Made by a program: the position numbers and the translations under genes. DNA of 64,000 nucleotides from Terramyces sp. JEL0728 (lineage: Eukaryota > Chytridiomycota > Chytridiomycetes > Rhizophydiales > Terramycetaceae), in NCBI GenBank assembly GCA_027603945.1, contig JADIIU010000038.1, positions 48,211 to 112,210 on the forward strand, in the 5' to 3' direction. Numbering within the stretch: position 1 is the first letter of the stretch; every line of letters starts with the position of its first letter. The notes beneath the pieces were generated by a model. The model searched no databases and was not told the DNA's origin. It saw nothing but the letters and a program-made list of their open reading frames with translations. Positions 44,759 to 55,720 of the stretch are shown one piece after another.

Positions 44759-46843
44759 ATGAACAAATATCGTATCTTCAAGCAGTTAGGAGATGGGTCT
44801 TTTGGGACAGTACTACAGGCAGATAATCTGGAAACGAATGAAAAAGTAATTTGCAATTGATGTAGGTCGCAATAAAGAAAATGAAAAAGAAATATTATTC
44901 ATGGAACGAATGTTTGAATTTAAGAGAAGTCAAGGTTCAGCAATACTAACTCGCAGTCTCTAAAGAAAATAAATAACCACAAGAACATTATTAGACTAAA
45001 GGAGGTTATCAGGGAAAACGACGAGTTACACTTTGTATTTGAATTCGCAGACGGAAATTTATACCAAAAAACAAAGGAGAGGAACGGAGAGCCATTTCCA
45101 TTAGCGGATATTAAGCGATACACGTAACTCGTCACTAAAAAAAGATTTGAAGTTTTGCAAGGATTGGCATATATGCACAAGCACGGGTTTTTCCATAGAG
45201 ATATGAAGCCAGGTATGCATTAATTGACTATTGAAAATCTATTGTTGGTCGATGATACCATTAAAATCGCAGATTTTGGATTAGCAAGAGAAACAAGAAG
45301 TTTGCCCCCTTACACAGAGTATGTCAGTACAAGATGGTTATATACGATTAATTGATAGGTACAGGGCACCAGAAGTTCTACTACGCTCCACAACTTATTC
45401 GTCCCCAATTGATATATGGGCTGTTGGTGCGATAATAGCAGAGCTATTCAATTTGCAACCACTTTTCCCTGGATCATCAGAAATTGACGAAATACACCGA
45501 ATATGTTCAGTTTGTGGACCACCATTATCTGATATGGGAGATATGAATCATTCCCAAAAACCACCAGCCCTACCAACGGCACAGTCACAGAGAGGGGGGT
45601 TTAATGTGTTATATTACAATAGTACTTCAATTGCAAACAGACCAAGACGGGATTTGCTATTTGCAGGTGGAATATGGCCAGAGGGATTAAGGTTGGCATC
45701 ACAAATGGGGTTCAAATTTCCACCAGGGAGTTCAGTTTCAATTGCAAACTTGATTCCATCTGCGCCTGATGATGCTATCCAGATAGTGGCGGATATGTTG
45801 ATATATGATCCTCATAAGCGACCAACGGCATCAGAGGCGTTACGTCATCCTTGGTTTGTTGAGTTGGGAAACGACTCTATCTCGCCATTAGCTGAAGAAA
45901 GCAATCATTTTGGGCTGAGTGGGACAGAAGAAAACCCCCATGTTGCTGATGCGCAAAAACTCCAGAAAATCCCTTCATTTAAAGTTGAAAAAGAGCTATC
46001 GTTTAAGGTTGAAAATGAAAGACACTCCCACTATGAAGACAGACCCCCGCAAGAGCTTGAAGCCCAGATACACCACACAAAAGGGCATACTCACGGACAT
46101 GTAGACCATCCAAAGACATATTCCTATCTCCCAATACATGAAGTCTCGTTGCATAAAGAAAGGAAAAGCGTGCATGAATCCAAGAATAATCTACACCACA
46201 ATTCAAACCAGAATCTCGGGTATAAGCAGCATACTGTGCTGCCCCAGTTAAGAAATTCGTTGACCCATGAACATCCGGAAGGGAGGGCGAGTAATGTGAA
46301 TGCAAATAGCTACCAGGTAATTCTTTGCTCACTCAGCATTATGACCAACCAGGTCCTATCCGAAAGAAATCAATTGGAGCGGGAACAGTGCTGGAGAGCA
46401 AATATGCAAAAAGCCCTCCTCCAAAGAAAGCATTTTTCACAGATTTCTTCAAGCGAGATAGCAGCACAAATCATGCTCCTGAACTAAGAGTTCAAGGTTA
46501 CTATCTTTTTATTTTAGGGTCCCAAGTTCGTTCCCCAACAAAACCTCTGCCGTCTTCTCTGATGTACGGTGTCCGCCAAGCTGCAGCTCCTATAGTGCCC
46601 CCGTATCAGTATAGTACCCAAAAGAAAAAATCAGGAGTAGTGCCTCCTTTGCTGTCTAATTCAACAAACCCCTTCCAGCCGCGCAAAACCTCAATGGGCT
46701 CTCAAGAATTCAAAAGTGGGTTGGATCCAATAAGCAATCACTATAATCTACCACCTATAAATACGAATAATATGAAGAAGAGAATGCCAGACCCCAAATC
46801 TGTAACTAGAAAATCCAATAGGACTCTGTTTGGGATGCAATAG
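44759..46843 (+). CDS. MAK/ICK (RCK) family protein kinase
   Basis: Predicted 645 residues. [52 protein letters not shown], activation-loop [19 protein letters not shown] with a TEY dual-phosphorylation motif, and [10 protein letters not shown] place it in the MAK/ICK/Ime2 group, which controls cilium length in flagellates and meiosis in yeasts. A ~40-residue insertion ([16 protein letters not shown]...) interrupts the C-lobe; the tail is His/Ser/Lys-rich and disordered. Introns: 44846-44865, 44935-44956, 45124-45144, 45213-45233, 45337-45358, 46317-46336 and probably 46497-46517. The fourth ends in TG and joins MKP to ENLLL. An ACGCGT box lies at 44735-44740. Confidence 0.9.
45213..45233 (+). 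other. GT-TG intron (MAK kinase intron 4)
   Basis: A 21-nt intron starts GTATGCATT and ends TTGACTATTG. It joins AAG-CCA-G to AA-AAT-CTA, giving the invariant K-P-E-N-L of protein kinases. The first downstream AG would delete this motif. Confidence 0.85.
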
Positions 46844-46913
46844 CTTCCATCATTATTGTAGTAGTAATTGAATAATATAGTAATGTAATTACCAATTTAT
46901 TATCTATATTGTA

Positions 46914-47922
46914 TTATTTGTTTGTTTCAACCGAATTGACGGATTCAGAGAAACTTTTGCTTTGGATTGTAACAGGCACTTGCTGGGAAAACCCCCAGAA
47001 TTTCGGTTTGGTTTTGTCAAAGTCGTCCTCTTCTTTGCATGTGCAATCGAATGAAAACGCAAGTGCTAGCAAATGTATTGCGCCTATGGTTAGGTATATA
47101 TACCTTTGGCCGGACCGGATATGTTTTGTAGGAACTCGGCTAGCCGGGATGTAAACGTGTCATTGTGGTTGTTCAAGATAAACAACGCAATTTGAAGATA
47201 CCAGAACGCCATATTGGAAACAGTCAGTGCAAGAATGGTTTTCAGCATAATTATTTTCAGGGTGCCGTCTTTTTCATCTATTGTAAAAATTTTCTTACTC
47301 TCATAGTCGTGTTCCACCATTTTGTTCAACTTTACCATTGTGTATATGAAGCAAAATGTCATCCCCAGCAGAGGCAAGATTGAGATCATCGTTTGAGGAA
47401 GGGCATACGAGTCGCGATCTTGATGGTCGGCATCAAGTTGCGATAGAGGGACGTACAAGAACAGCAACACACTGTCAATCAATGGTATAATGGAACTTGC
47501 AATGATAATCTTGCAAATGTCGAGCATTTTTGAACTTCCGTTGCAGACAACCACATAGAAGGAAATCATTGATATTGCCAAGGCCATGTACAAGGAAAAG
47601 AATAATAAAAAGTATCCCGCTGCCTGTAGCACAATCAGAGTGATTTTTAACGTCCTGATTTCGTCCAATGGCATTTGAATCGAGCCATCGTTGTAGGAAC
47701 TGATGAGTACTTGGAACGGCAACGTTAAGGGCCAAAGCACTAGGTTAGCGGAATCTTACATCCTGATAATAAATCTGAGATTGCAACTGATAGTACTAGA
47801 TTTCCAAACTGAGTCCCGCCCATAAAGTAAGCACTTTTATTCGCAATGATGTAAATCGAGCATATTATCGACACCAAGGATATAATTGATGCCAGTAAAT
47901 CTTCTACGCTGAAAATGGCCAT
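46914..47922 (-). CDS. Putative 7TM receptor, family B (B3)
   Basis: Predicted 322 residues. Helix 1 IISLVSIICSIYIIAN, loop 1 NKSAYFMGGTQFGNL, five further helices and helix 7 with GPAKGAIHLLALAF. The tail is short (~50 residues), Lys/Ser-rich with repeated VxS elements. Its long loop 4-5 (LSQLDADHQDRDSYALP) is acidic. Introns 47740-47759 and 47084-47103. It is convergent with the MAK kinase gene, 70 bp between stops. Confidence 0.73.
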
Positions 47923-48118
47923 CGTCTATGTGTAAGTCTTTGTTTTTTCTTTTGGTAAAATCTTGCGGACGGATTGGGCACGTTTCGTCAATCAAGTCCC
48001 TGCATTCATGAAATCAGAGGATGGTGTATAATTACCAGTAGTACAACATAGCCGCATCCTTTGGGTTCAGAGGGTGTGAGTTGCCTACTGAACTTAGCAA
48101 GTCTTTTTTCACGAAAAT

Positions 48119-48703
48119 ATGCAACTCACACAATTTGTATTCCCTTCAATTTGGACAAACTGGAACAGCGCCTACCTCACAAATCAACTGAATCCATCAA
48201 ACCCAGCACCAGCATTATACCACTCGGCATTTGAAGACACTTCGGTGGTATTCTTGGGAAATTGCGAAATATACAGGTTTGGGACTATATTTAGAGGGTT
48301 TTTAAAACACCACAGAATCTCAATCGGAACTGCGGATAGCAGGATGCTACTGAATTACAAAATGAAATTTCCCTACCATGAGACGGTGGTGTATTCTGGG
48401 CTGGACGAAGCTTCTTCGTTCGCACTTATTCAAAACATCGAGTTACCAAATGCAGATCGCACAATTGCTTATAAAGTTTCCTTTTATGATATCAAGAGGA
48501 ACCCTATCCCGCTTTTTTGCTACGGATGCACATTTGGTACTGGAATTCTATTCTTTTTAGGCGATCATACAAACGGCGTGCTGGTTGCTAGAATGAGACA
48601 ATCTCAAGGGCTGGAAATATGCGCTGGGATGGATCCTATCTTACTGCTATTAATTGTACACCTTTACTACCACACTGTCCGCATTAGATTATCAAATAAA
48701 TAA
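48119..48703 (+). CDS. Tubby-C/LURP-one-like protein (tentative)
   Basis: Single exon, 194 residues, mostly beta-strand with a final hydrophobic helix. The end, TNGVLVARMRQSQGLEICAGMDPILLLLIVHLYY in outline (quoted: GVLVARMRQ and CAGMDPILLLLIV), follows the pattern of LURP-one/tubby-C proteins, in which a beta-barrel closes with an E-x-x-x-GVDxA(L/F)hhhhhhh helix. Such proteins relate to phospholipid scramblases. Similarity is weak and from memory. It sits between two receptor genes. The stop lies inside AATAAATAAAG. Confidence 0.5.
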   Translation: MQLTQFVFPSIWTNWNSAYLTNQLNPSNPAPALYHSAFEDTSVVFLGNCEIYRFGTIFRGFLKHHRISIGTADSRMLLNYKMKFPYHETVVYSGLDEASSFALIQNIELPNADRTIAYKVSFYDIKRNPIPLFCYGCTFGTGILFFLGDHTNGVLVARMRQSQGLEICAGMDPILLLLIVHLYYHTVRIRLSNK

Positions 48704-48716
48704 AGTATATTAGTAG

Positions 48717-49741
48717 TTATTGATATTCGTGGGAATAAGATACAGTTTGCAAGTAGAAATCGTGAGCATTCTGCTTTGGCACGACGGAATCTTCCTTTGT
48801 GGTTGGATATGTAACAGAATCCTTAGATTCAATATCGAAATGTGCAATATTGGAAAAGGAATTGCTAACTTCAATCTTCTTTTTTGGAAGATCAGTCGCA
48901 GTTGACAGGGATAGCATATGGATAAAGCTCTTTAGCGGGAGGACCATCTTCAGTGCTACTTTGACTTCAAAGCTATTCAATATGAATTCGGCAAGTGATA
49001 AACCGATTACGGTAGTCCAGTATAGCACATTTGAGGTAGTAATGGTTTTGACAGCATTCAACATTATGGTCAAGATTTTCACAGACGAGTTGGATCTGGG
49101 GTTATCTGTATTTGGCGGGAAACTCGCTTTTAGTTTAATGCTTGATTGCAACTGTATCCAAGTGCATATAAAGCACACGGCGAATACAAACAGACCAGTA
49201 AACTTCACCGCCAGTTTGAGGATATCGTAAAAATCGCTAGCATGATGGCAGTCCTTCGAGCCGTGCTGTACAATGTGTATCAAATCAATAACGTAAAATG
49301 GAACATTGCTCCCAGTTGGTATAATCAAAGCTGCAATTAGAATTTTCTTCCAATCAATGCTTTCCGCACTCCCCGCCAAAAATACTATATTCCAGGAAAT
49401 AATTCCTAGCCCTGCTGTGATATATAATGAAGAAACCAGACACAGCGATCCAAAGTACTCTACAGTTATCCTGGCCGATTGTAGCGGATGCACATTTCCT
49501 GAAACTTCAATAAACGATTCCACCAGTATACAAACTGCATTTCCAAAATCAAATAAAATCATTGTATACAGTAGCTGCCCGAAATCTGTCTTTGTAATTG
49601 AATAGTTTTGCCGGTTCTATGTTAGCGGGTTGGTACTTTATAGATTACAATGTAGCCGACTACACCAAGAATGGCGGATGTGATAATCAAGAGGAAATCC
49701 ACCAGCGAGAACGAGTGGTTGGTAAAGCAATAGTCATGCAT
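48717..49741 (-). CDS. Putative 7TM receptor, family B (B4)
   Basis: Predicted 334 residues. Helix 1 VDFLLIITSAILGVVGYIVIYK, then loop 1 NRQNYSITKTDFGQL as in B2 and B5. Helix 7 is the least conserved of the group (LKSFIHMLSL). The tail of ~75 residues is Ser/Lys-rich with TTKEDSVVPK. The first ATG at 49741 gives helix 1; another ATG four bases later is out of frame. Intron 49617-49636. Stops of B4 and the preceding plus-strand gene are 13 bp apart. Confidence 0.72.
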
Positions 49742-49898
49742 TTGGGATAAGAAATATTATGGTGCGGGGTTTTTCAAGTGGTCAGGTTGCTTCCATTTTA
49801 GGCGAATAAACGGACTCTTGTGGGAAACCATACTTGCAACCTTTCTATGGAATCCGGCAGGGCAAAATGACAATTACAGCAAATTACATGGCACTTTA

Positions 49899-51091
49899 TT
49901 ACTGCGAATTCCAAGAGTTTTCCGAGTTGCCTAAACTGATCTTGTTCATATTCAGAGCCGGATTCTTTGGCTTAAACTCTTGGATGATTTCTTGAATGTC
50001 CGATGGTAATGAGGTTTCCGATTCACCAAGCGAAATCTTTCTTGTGGCAGATCTCTCTGGTTTCTTCAAATGCAGCACCAGAGAATCAATGCCATCCTTT
50101 TCTTTTTCAGGTTGTTTGTACTGAATCGATTTTGGGAGTTTCTTTTCTTCTTCGTCTCTAAATACATAGCGCAACGAAAGATAGTGGACTAAGCCTTTAG
50201 ACTGCACTGTTATACCCGGCAAAAGCATAAAATAGTCCACCACCACACTATCGGTGGCCAATGCGTTGATAAGCCAGACAAGCGTAAGAGGCCCCCACGC
50301 AATTAGGTTAGACACTGTCAGGGTTTGGATGATTTTCATCATAATAGTATTCGCATATTCCTTTTCCGATATCCTGATATTCATAAACCTCACTGCCTGT
50401 TGATATCTAGTCCTCTGCTTCAGCTTTACTAGCGCTACCGCGTATAGCATCGCCATCAGCCAAATCGGGGCTCCAATAAAGGTATATAGCAAGAATGATC
50501 TGAAGAGCGAAATTGTTGGCGAGTCACTACGTTAAAAATAGCTTACGAGTCGTCATTCATCGAATGGTATACAAATGGGAATACATAGTAATACAGTATG
50601 GAATGTATCGTGGGAAAGATTAAACTAACACTTAGAATAACTTTCCAATTAACCATCTGTGCGCTACCCAGCATAAAAACAATGTAAAATGAAATCAGCG
50701 CAATTGACATTCCCAGGTATAATGAAGTGTACGTTACTATGCTTCCAAGTGCTAATGTTGTATTCCAGATGAACTGCGACACAAAAGTGCTGGTTTCAGA
50801 GTAAAATACTGGTAACTGGGCCAATACAAAGGCGCAAATAAAGAATATATAATACAACAAGTCGCAGTATGAAACTAACAGAATAATATTTCCGAAATCG
50901 GTATTTGAAATATGGTATCTTGATTTGTTCTAGTTTGAGAGAAAAAGTACCTTTATCAGTAGTATTGATCCTGCCATTCCAAACAGTGTTGCTACAACTA
51001 CTATGATGGATTCGTATTGTGAAAAGTGTATGTTGAATGCTGCCGATATTTCTACCCAACCCAGCGGTATTTGCTGTTCTGCTGTAGTCAT
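49899..51091 (-). CDS. Putative 7TM receptor, family B (B5)
   Basis: Predicted 383 residues. Loop 1 NKSRYHISNTDFGNI, helix 3-4 region SLYLGMSIALISFYIVFMLGSAQMVNWK (part), and helix 7 SKGLVHYLSLRYVFRDEEEKK. The tail (~110 residues) holds two copies of KISLG(E/N)SE, about 35 residues apart, a good candidate for repeated kinase sites. Introns 50930-50950 and 50527-50546. This gene and B2 share the longest similarity (helices 5-7: NTIMMKIIQTLTVSN against HTIMIKLIQSLNISN). Confidence 0.75.
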
Positions 51092-51327
51092 TTGAAATTG
51101 GGGAAACTGGTTTCAACTTGTCTCATGATGTTCAGTCATGCGCACTTTTGATTTTTTCAGGGAACTGAACAAAAATGGAATCGACAGTAATTGTACTCAG
51201 ATAAATGCTTGCAAGTATTGGCTTGTCACTCACGCCATTGAACTTTAAATACTAAATGAGTAATCGCCTGCCAGATCAATCTCCATCCTCTATCTCAGGT
51301 AACGGCGAGATTCCACACGAGATTTTA

Positions 51328-51975
51328 TTAGATAACCAACCCGTGCCGTTTGATAAATTCTTCAGTGCCATCCAGGCTGTTATGCAACTTTTTGTGCTGA
51401 TCAATCAATTGCATACAAAAACCTGGATTGGGCCGGATTTTTTTCCTAACCGCAGCAACAGCCTTGAATGCTTCGTCCAGCGTTATCTTTTGACTCTCCA
51501 TGAGATATCCAATCAATAAGGTAGAAGATCTAGATATTCCTGCATGGCAGTGAAATAATATTTTTGAATCTTTGGTGCTTTGTGCACTATTTACAAACCT
51601 AAATACATCCTGCAAATGATTACTGATATTCGCATCAGGGTTGTCTGGGATATTTACACGTTTGTATTGTGGTATCTTGAATTCGTTAATAATCTCTTCA
51701 AAGTTTCGCATATCTGCTTTGAGTTTCAGTCCTGAAATAGCTTGCTCTATACCTTTTTCAAAGACGTTTTCAGATTGGCAAGCGTTGACAATATGAGTAA
51801 TTTTGTAATGATTAATCACCCTCGGGTTCATTGCTTGCTCCGCATTTCCCAAATAAATTCCAGGAACAACTTCGTCTAGTGGTTCAAACGATTTCGATTC
51901 CAGTGCCCGTTTCAGAAAGATCATTGTCATAACCTTTGATACCACGTCTTTCATTCCATTGCCATGGTTTGTCAT
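51328..51975 (-). CDS. Dual-specificity protein phosphatase
   Basis: Single exon, 215 residues. DUSP fold with start VVPGIYLGNAEQA, general-acid loop NIPDNPDANI (Asp ~111) and the active site FHCHAGISRSSTL with Cys ~143 and Arg ~149, followed by AFKAVAAVRKKIRPNPGF. An insertion (FEKGIEQAISGLKLKADM region) separates beta strands early in the domain. It removes phosphate from Tyr and Ser/Thr; MAP kinases are common substrates. Its start codon is 37 bp from the divergent start of the next gene. Confidence 0.9.
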   Translation of the reverse strand: MTNHGNGMKDVVSKVMTMIFLKRALESKSFEPLDEVVPGIYLGNAEQAMNPRVINHYKITHIVNACQSENVFEKGIEQAISGLKLKADMRNFEEIINEFKIPQYKRVNIPDNPDANISNHLQDVFRFVNSAQSTKDSKILFHCHAGISRSSTLLIGYLMESQKITLDEAFKAVAAVRKKIRPNPGFCMQLIDQHKKLHNSLDGTEEFIKRHGLVI

Positions 51976-52012
51976 TCAAAAATTTTCATTTTCCATCAAT
52001 CACAAAATCAGA

Positions 52013-52276
52013 ATGGGAGGACAACACTTGCCAAATACAGGACCGTTTATACCACCAAAAGTTAAAGGAAGAGGAATTTCTATCTTTTTAGGTGCCATTT
52101 TCTGGAGTTTTATGGGCTACAGAATTTATAAAGATGGTGGGCATCACTTTGTATTAACTTACTGACCATAGTTACATAAGCATGACTGGGAACACCCAAG
52201 AGTGATTGAGCATTTGGAAAAGGTTGACAAGAAATACGGAACAAGATATGCTTTGGATAATATGCATCACCATTAA
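52013..52276 (+). CDS. Small mitochondrial single-helix protein (NDUFB2-like?)
   Basis: Predicted 80 residues after removing the intron 52151-52171. Gly/His-rich start (MGGQHLP), one transmembrane helix ISIFLGAIFWSFMGYRIY followed by KDGGHHF and, after the intron, HDWEHP. The order helix - YRxxxDG - HxW-HP resembles the complex I accessory subunit B8/NDUFB2 of fungi and plants. The match is short, so another small inner-membrane subunit is possible. The stop is 6 bp from the convergent coiled-coil gene. Confidence 0.5.
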
Positions 52277-52282
52277 AAAGTT

Positions 52283-55200
52283 TTATTCGTTACTTAGTTT
52301 GGGTTTTTTCAATAGCTTACTTTCTTCCTGGGACTTTTCTGCTTTGCGGACAGCTAGCCTAGTTTTAGGGACAGGAATAGATCTCTTTGGAAGTTTGGAA
52401 TCAGAATTTACACGGGCATGGGGAATATTGGAGACGATGTTTTCCTTGGAATCTGCAGGTTCTGGTGTGGGAGGTTTGCTAACTGTTTCTTGTGAGCCAA
52501 CTTGTCCACCAGCTGCGAAATTGTTGCTGGAAGTCTTTTGATCTTCTGCCTGTTTCAAGTCTGACTCTACAAGAGCTAGTTTTGATTCCAGCTCAGCAGC
52601 GGAAGCTTTTTGAGACTCCAATTCTTTGTTTAAAGTGCCAAGCTTTTCCTCGTTACTTGCAATTTCGGCGTTAATGGAAGTGAGAGTGCTTGAAACTCCT
52701 GCTGCTTCAATATTAATGGCCATCAATCTCGTACGATTTTGTTCAATGTCAACCTGGATAGCGTTGATATCCTTTTCTTTTTGTTCAATTTCAGAATGCA
52801 AGGAGTGCAGTTCAGCAACCTGCATTTCGTGCTTTTGTTGCAATTCCATAGCTTGACGTTTGGTAGAATCTATATTTGCTTGGAATTCAGACACTGAGGT
52901 ATTACGTTGTTGCACCAATTCATTGATCTCCTTCAATTCTTTCTCAAATTTTTCCAACTGTTCAGCGTCCTTTTGTGAGGCAGTAGTTTTTTCTGCAAGC
53001 TCTGATGCAAGCGCTTGAAGTTTCATTTTGTTTGTTTCAATATCAAACTGCATAGTGATGGTCTGAGATTGCATCTTATCGATATCCGATTGGATAGTAT
53101 CGTTAGTTGCTTGTTTTGCATTGATTGAATTGGCAATGAACTCCAATCTTGTCAGCCTTGGTTGCAATACAGCCATAATCTCTTTCAATTCCTTTTCTTT
53201 TTCCAGTAACTCTTGATCAATTGTTGGAGCTCTTTCAGCTGATGCTTGGATATCAAGGATTAGATTTTCCATTAGAGCAGTTTTCGCTTCAGTAGCATCC
53301 TTTTCTTGTTTAAGTTGAGCAATTTCTTGTTCGATATCCGCTAATTTGGTTTTGAGGGTTGCAACACTAGTGTCGCACTGCTTTTTCTCTTCAAACAAAG
53401 CCAAGTACATGTCTACAAAGTGTTGAACGCCATTCTGAGCAGATATCAATTCGTTTTTGATACCCTCTACTAAAGCAGCTTTTTCAATCGCTGTTTGTTT
53501 TAATACCTCTAGCTCTTGGTGATATCCTCGAACCTTTTGATCGGTATTCATAATAGAATCTCTGGTAGATGTAATTTCTCGCACCAAATTTTCGCCCTCG
53601 GTCTGAAGTTTGTTACTTTGTGCTTGAAGGATTAGAATTTCAGTCTGGCCAGATTCAAGTGCTAACAGCGCAGATTCATTTTTGATAACGTGCGATTCTA
53701 TTTCTTTTTGCAGAAATGAAATTTCCACATTCATTTTTTCAATTTGAGTTTCAGATTCAACCAGACATGTTCTGTCCGAATCATGGACTGCTTGCAAATT
53801 GGATAATTGTTCCATTCGTTCAGAAATGTTGCTCGTTTGATCCTTAATTGCTTCACTCTGTTCTTGAATCTTTTGTTCTGTATCTGCGATTTCAGCCATG
53901 TTTGAATTGAACGTTTGGTTCAATCTTTCCAATTCATTTTTCAATTCGCTGATAGTAGCATCTTGTTTTGAGCATTCAGTAGATAATTGTGCAATCTCTT
54001 CTCCAAGGGACTGCAATTCCGCTGCTTTGCTGAGATCACTGGTTGTTGAAAGGTTCGCCTTATCAGTTGAAAGTTGGGAGAGGACTGATTCGTGTTGCTC
54101 TTGCATATTCTGAATCTGACAAATTTCATCTTGTACAACCGAAATATCATCCTTCTGCCTATTTAACTCATTTAACTTTAGCGACTTGGTTTCCAACAGC
54201 TCTTGGTATTCTAACACATTGGACGCATACGCACTTTTCAGTTTCGCAAGCTCCCCGTGTTCTACCTCCAAATTGGATTGAAGACTTGCAATTTCTCCGA
54301 GAAATTTCTGTTTTTCGCCGGATGCCATATCCAAATTAGTCCTCAGATGTTCAACAGACTCTGTGGAGCTTTTGATTTCTGATTTAATTTGAGAAAGCTC
54401 GTCAATTATTTTTTCCAGCCCGTCATTCATCTTCAAATTTCTGTCTTCAGCTTCACTCTTTTGTGTTTCTAATTCATGCAACTTTTCCAGCGAATTAGAA
54501 TATGCAGAATTTAATTCTTCAATAGTTTTATGGAGCGATTCGTTTTTGTCTGTAGTAATTTGATATTGATCCTGAATATCTTGTAATTGAGAGTCCATGT
54601 TTTCTGATACTTTGAAACTCATATTTAATACATTCTGGGCATCTTCAGTCCCTGCAATATCATTTCCATCTGGTTAGAATAAAAGTACCATTCTTGATTT
54701 CTTGCTTTGTTACCTTTCTCATCAAATCATTTCGAATTTCCTGCAAACTCGAAATTTCATCCGATAATAAATACTTTTCAGCAATCATATTGCTCTTGTA
54801 ACGAGATAACTCTCCAACTTCTTTAGAGATTGCCAGCTCGTCCTGTTTCAATTGTTCTATTTCTCGTTTAAGCTCCTCTTTTTGATTTTCAAGACAGGAT
54901 AATTCTATCTTAATATTAATGTACCTGTTATTTTAGGGGCTTCGTCAGTTTGACATTCATTTTCAGTCTGGGCACATCTTGTTGCCAATGTTACAGCAGC
55001 GGGATCTGATATGTTTTCGCACTGTTCAGGGGGATCTGCTGTTTCCGCATCCTTATTCGAGGTTGGAAGTGTTTCATCCTCTTGATTTTGCAAAGATTCC
55101 ACCATAGTATCCACAGCTTGTTGTTTTTGCGCCGATTCAACAGCAATTTCTTCAGCACTATTATCTACGGCGACAGGGTCTTGCGAAATGGTTTGTTGAA

Positions 55201-55636
55201 CCAGTGGCTCATCCACAGCTTGTAAATCTTGTTCCATTTCGGCGTTTACTTTACTGCTATTCTCTTCAGCCATTACGTCGGTTTCCTTTGAATCGACTTT
55301 TTCGCAGGTTTCAGTTTCTAGAATTTGCTCATCGTCGACCTCCATCTTATCATCATCTGCAAGTCCAGGTGAATCGGTTTCAACCATCGGTTCTTCTGCT
55401 ATTGCTTCCGGCACCTTTGTATCGGCACTTGCTTCCATATGGTAAACATTTTTTTCTTCTTCGTCTTCAGTTTCAGTGTGATTTCCATGTTTGGCGTGAG
55501 CGTGGGTGCGGGTGTAATGAGACTTTGCAGAAGATTCTTTTGAAAAGTGTTTTCCGCTTCCACGGCAGTTCTGATGCGAACATATCCAGTACGATGTAGA
55601 TCCATCAACTACTTTTTCAATTTCATATTCCTTCAT
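52283..55636 (-). CDS. Long coiled-coil protein with N-terminal zinc finger
   Basis: Predicted 1104 residues. A single C2H2-like finger (CSHQNC ... HFSKESSAKSHYTRTH, residues ~18-48), then ~190 acidic disordered residues with repeated VD/EE motifs. From about residue 240 to 1020 heptad repeats run almost without break, and a basic C-terminus (KLPKRSIPVPKTRL) follows. This suggests a structural nuclear, spindle-pole or nuclear-pore protein; no motor domain is present. Introns 54905-54924 and 54670-54688. The start MKEYEIEK at 55636 is the first ATG of the zinc-finger segment; the upstream frame is open and could join the preceding gene. Confidence 0.7.
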
Positions 55637-55720
55637 TTTATTTGTTCCAGATGTCCAGATCAAACAACACAAATTTTCCAGGTGGGACAAATACATTAGC
55701 TTTATTATAAATGGCAATAA

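Noticed and set aside
55610..55715. Alternative end VFVPPGKFVLFDLDIWNK for the disordered protein
   Set aside because: The motif looks attractive, but no GT-AG or GT-TG pair with the right phase connects it to the upstream exon.
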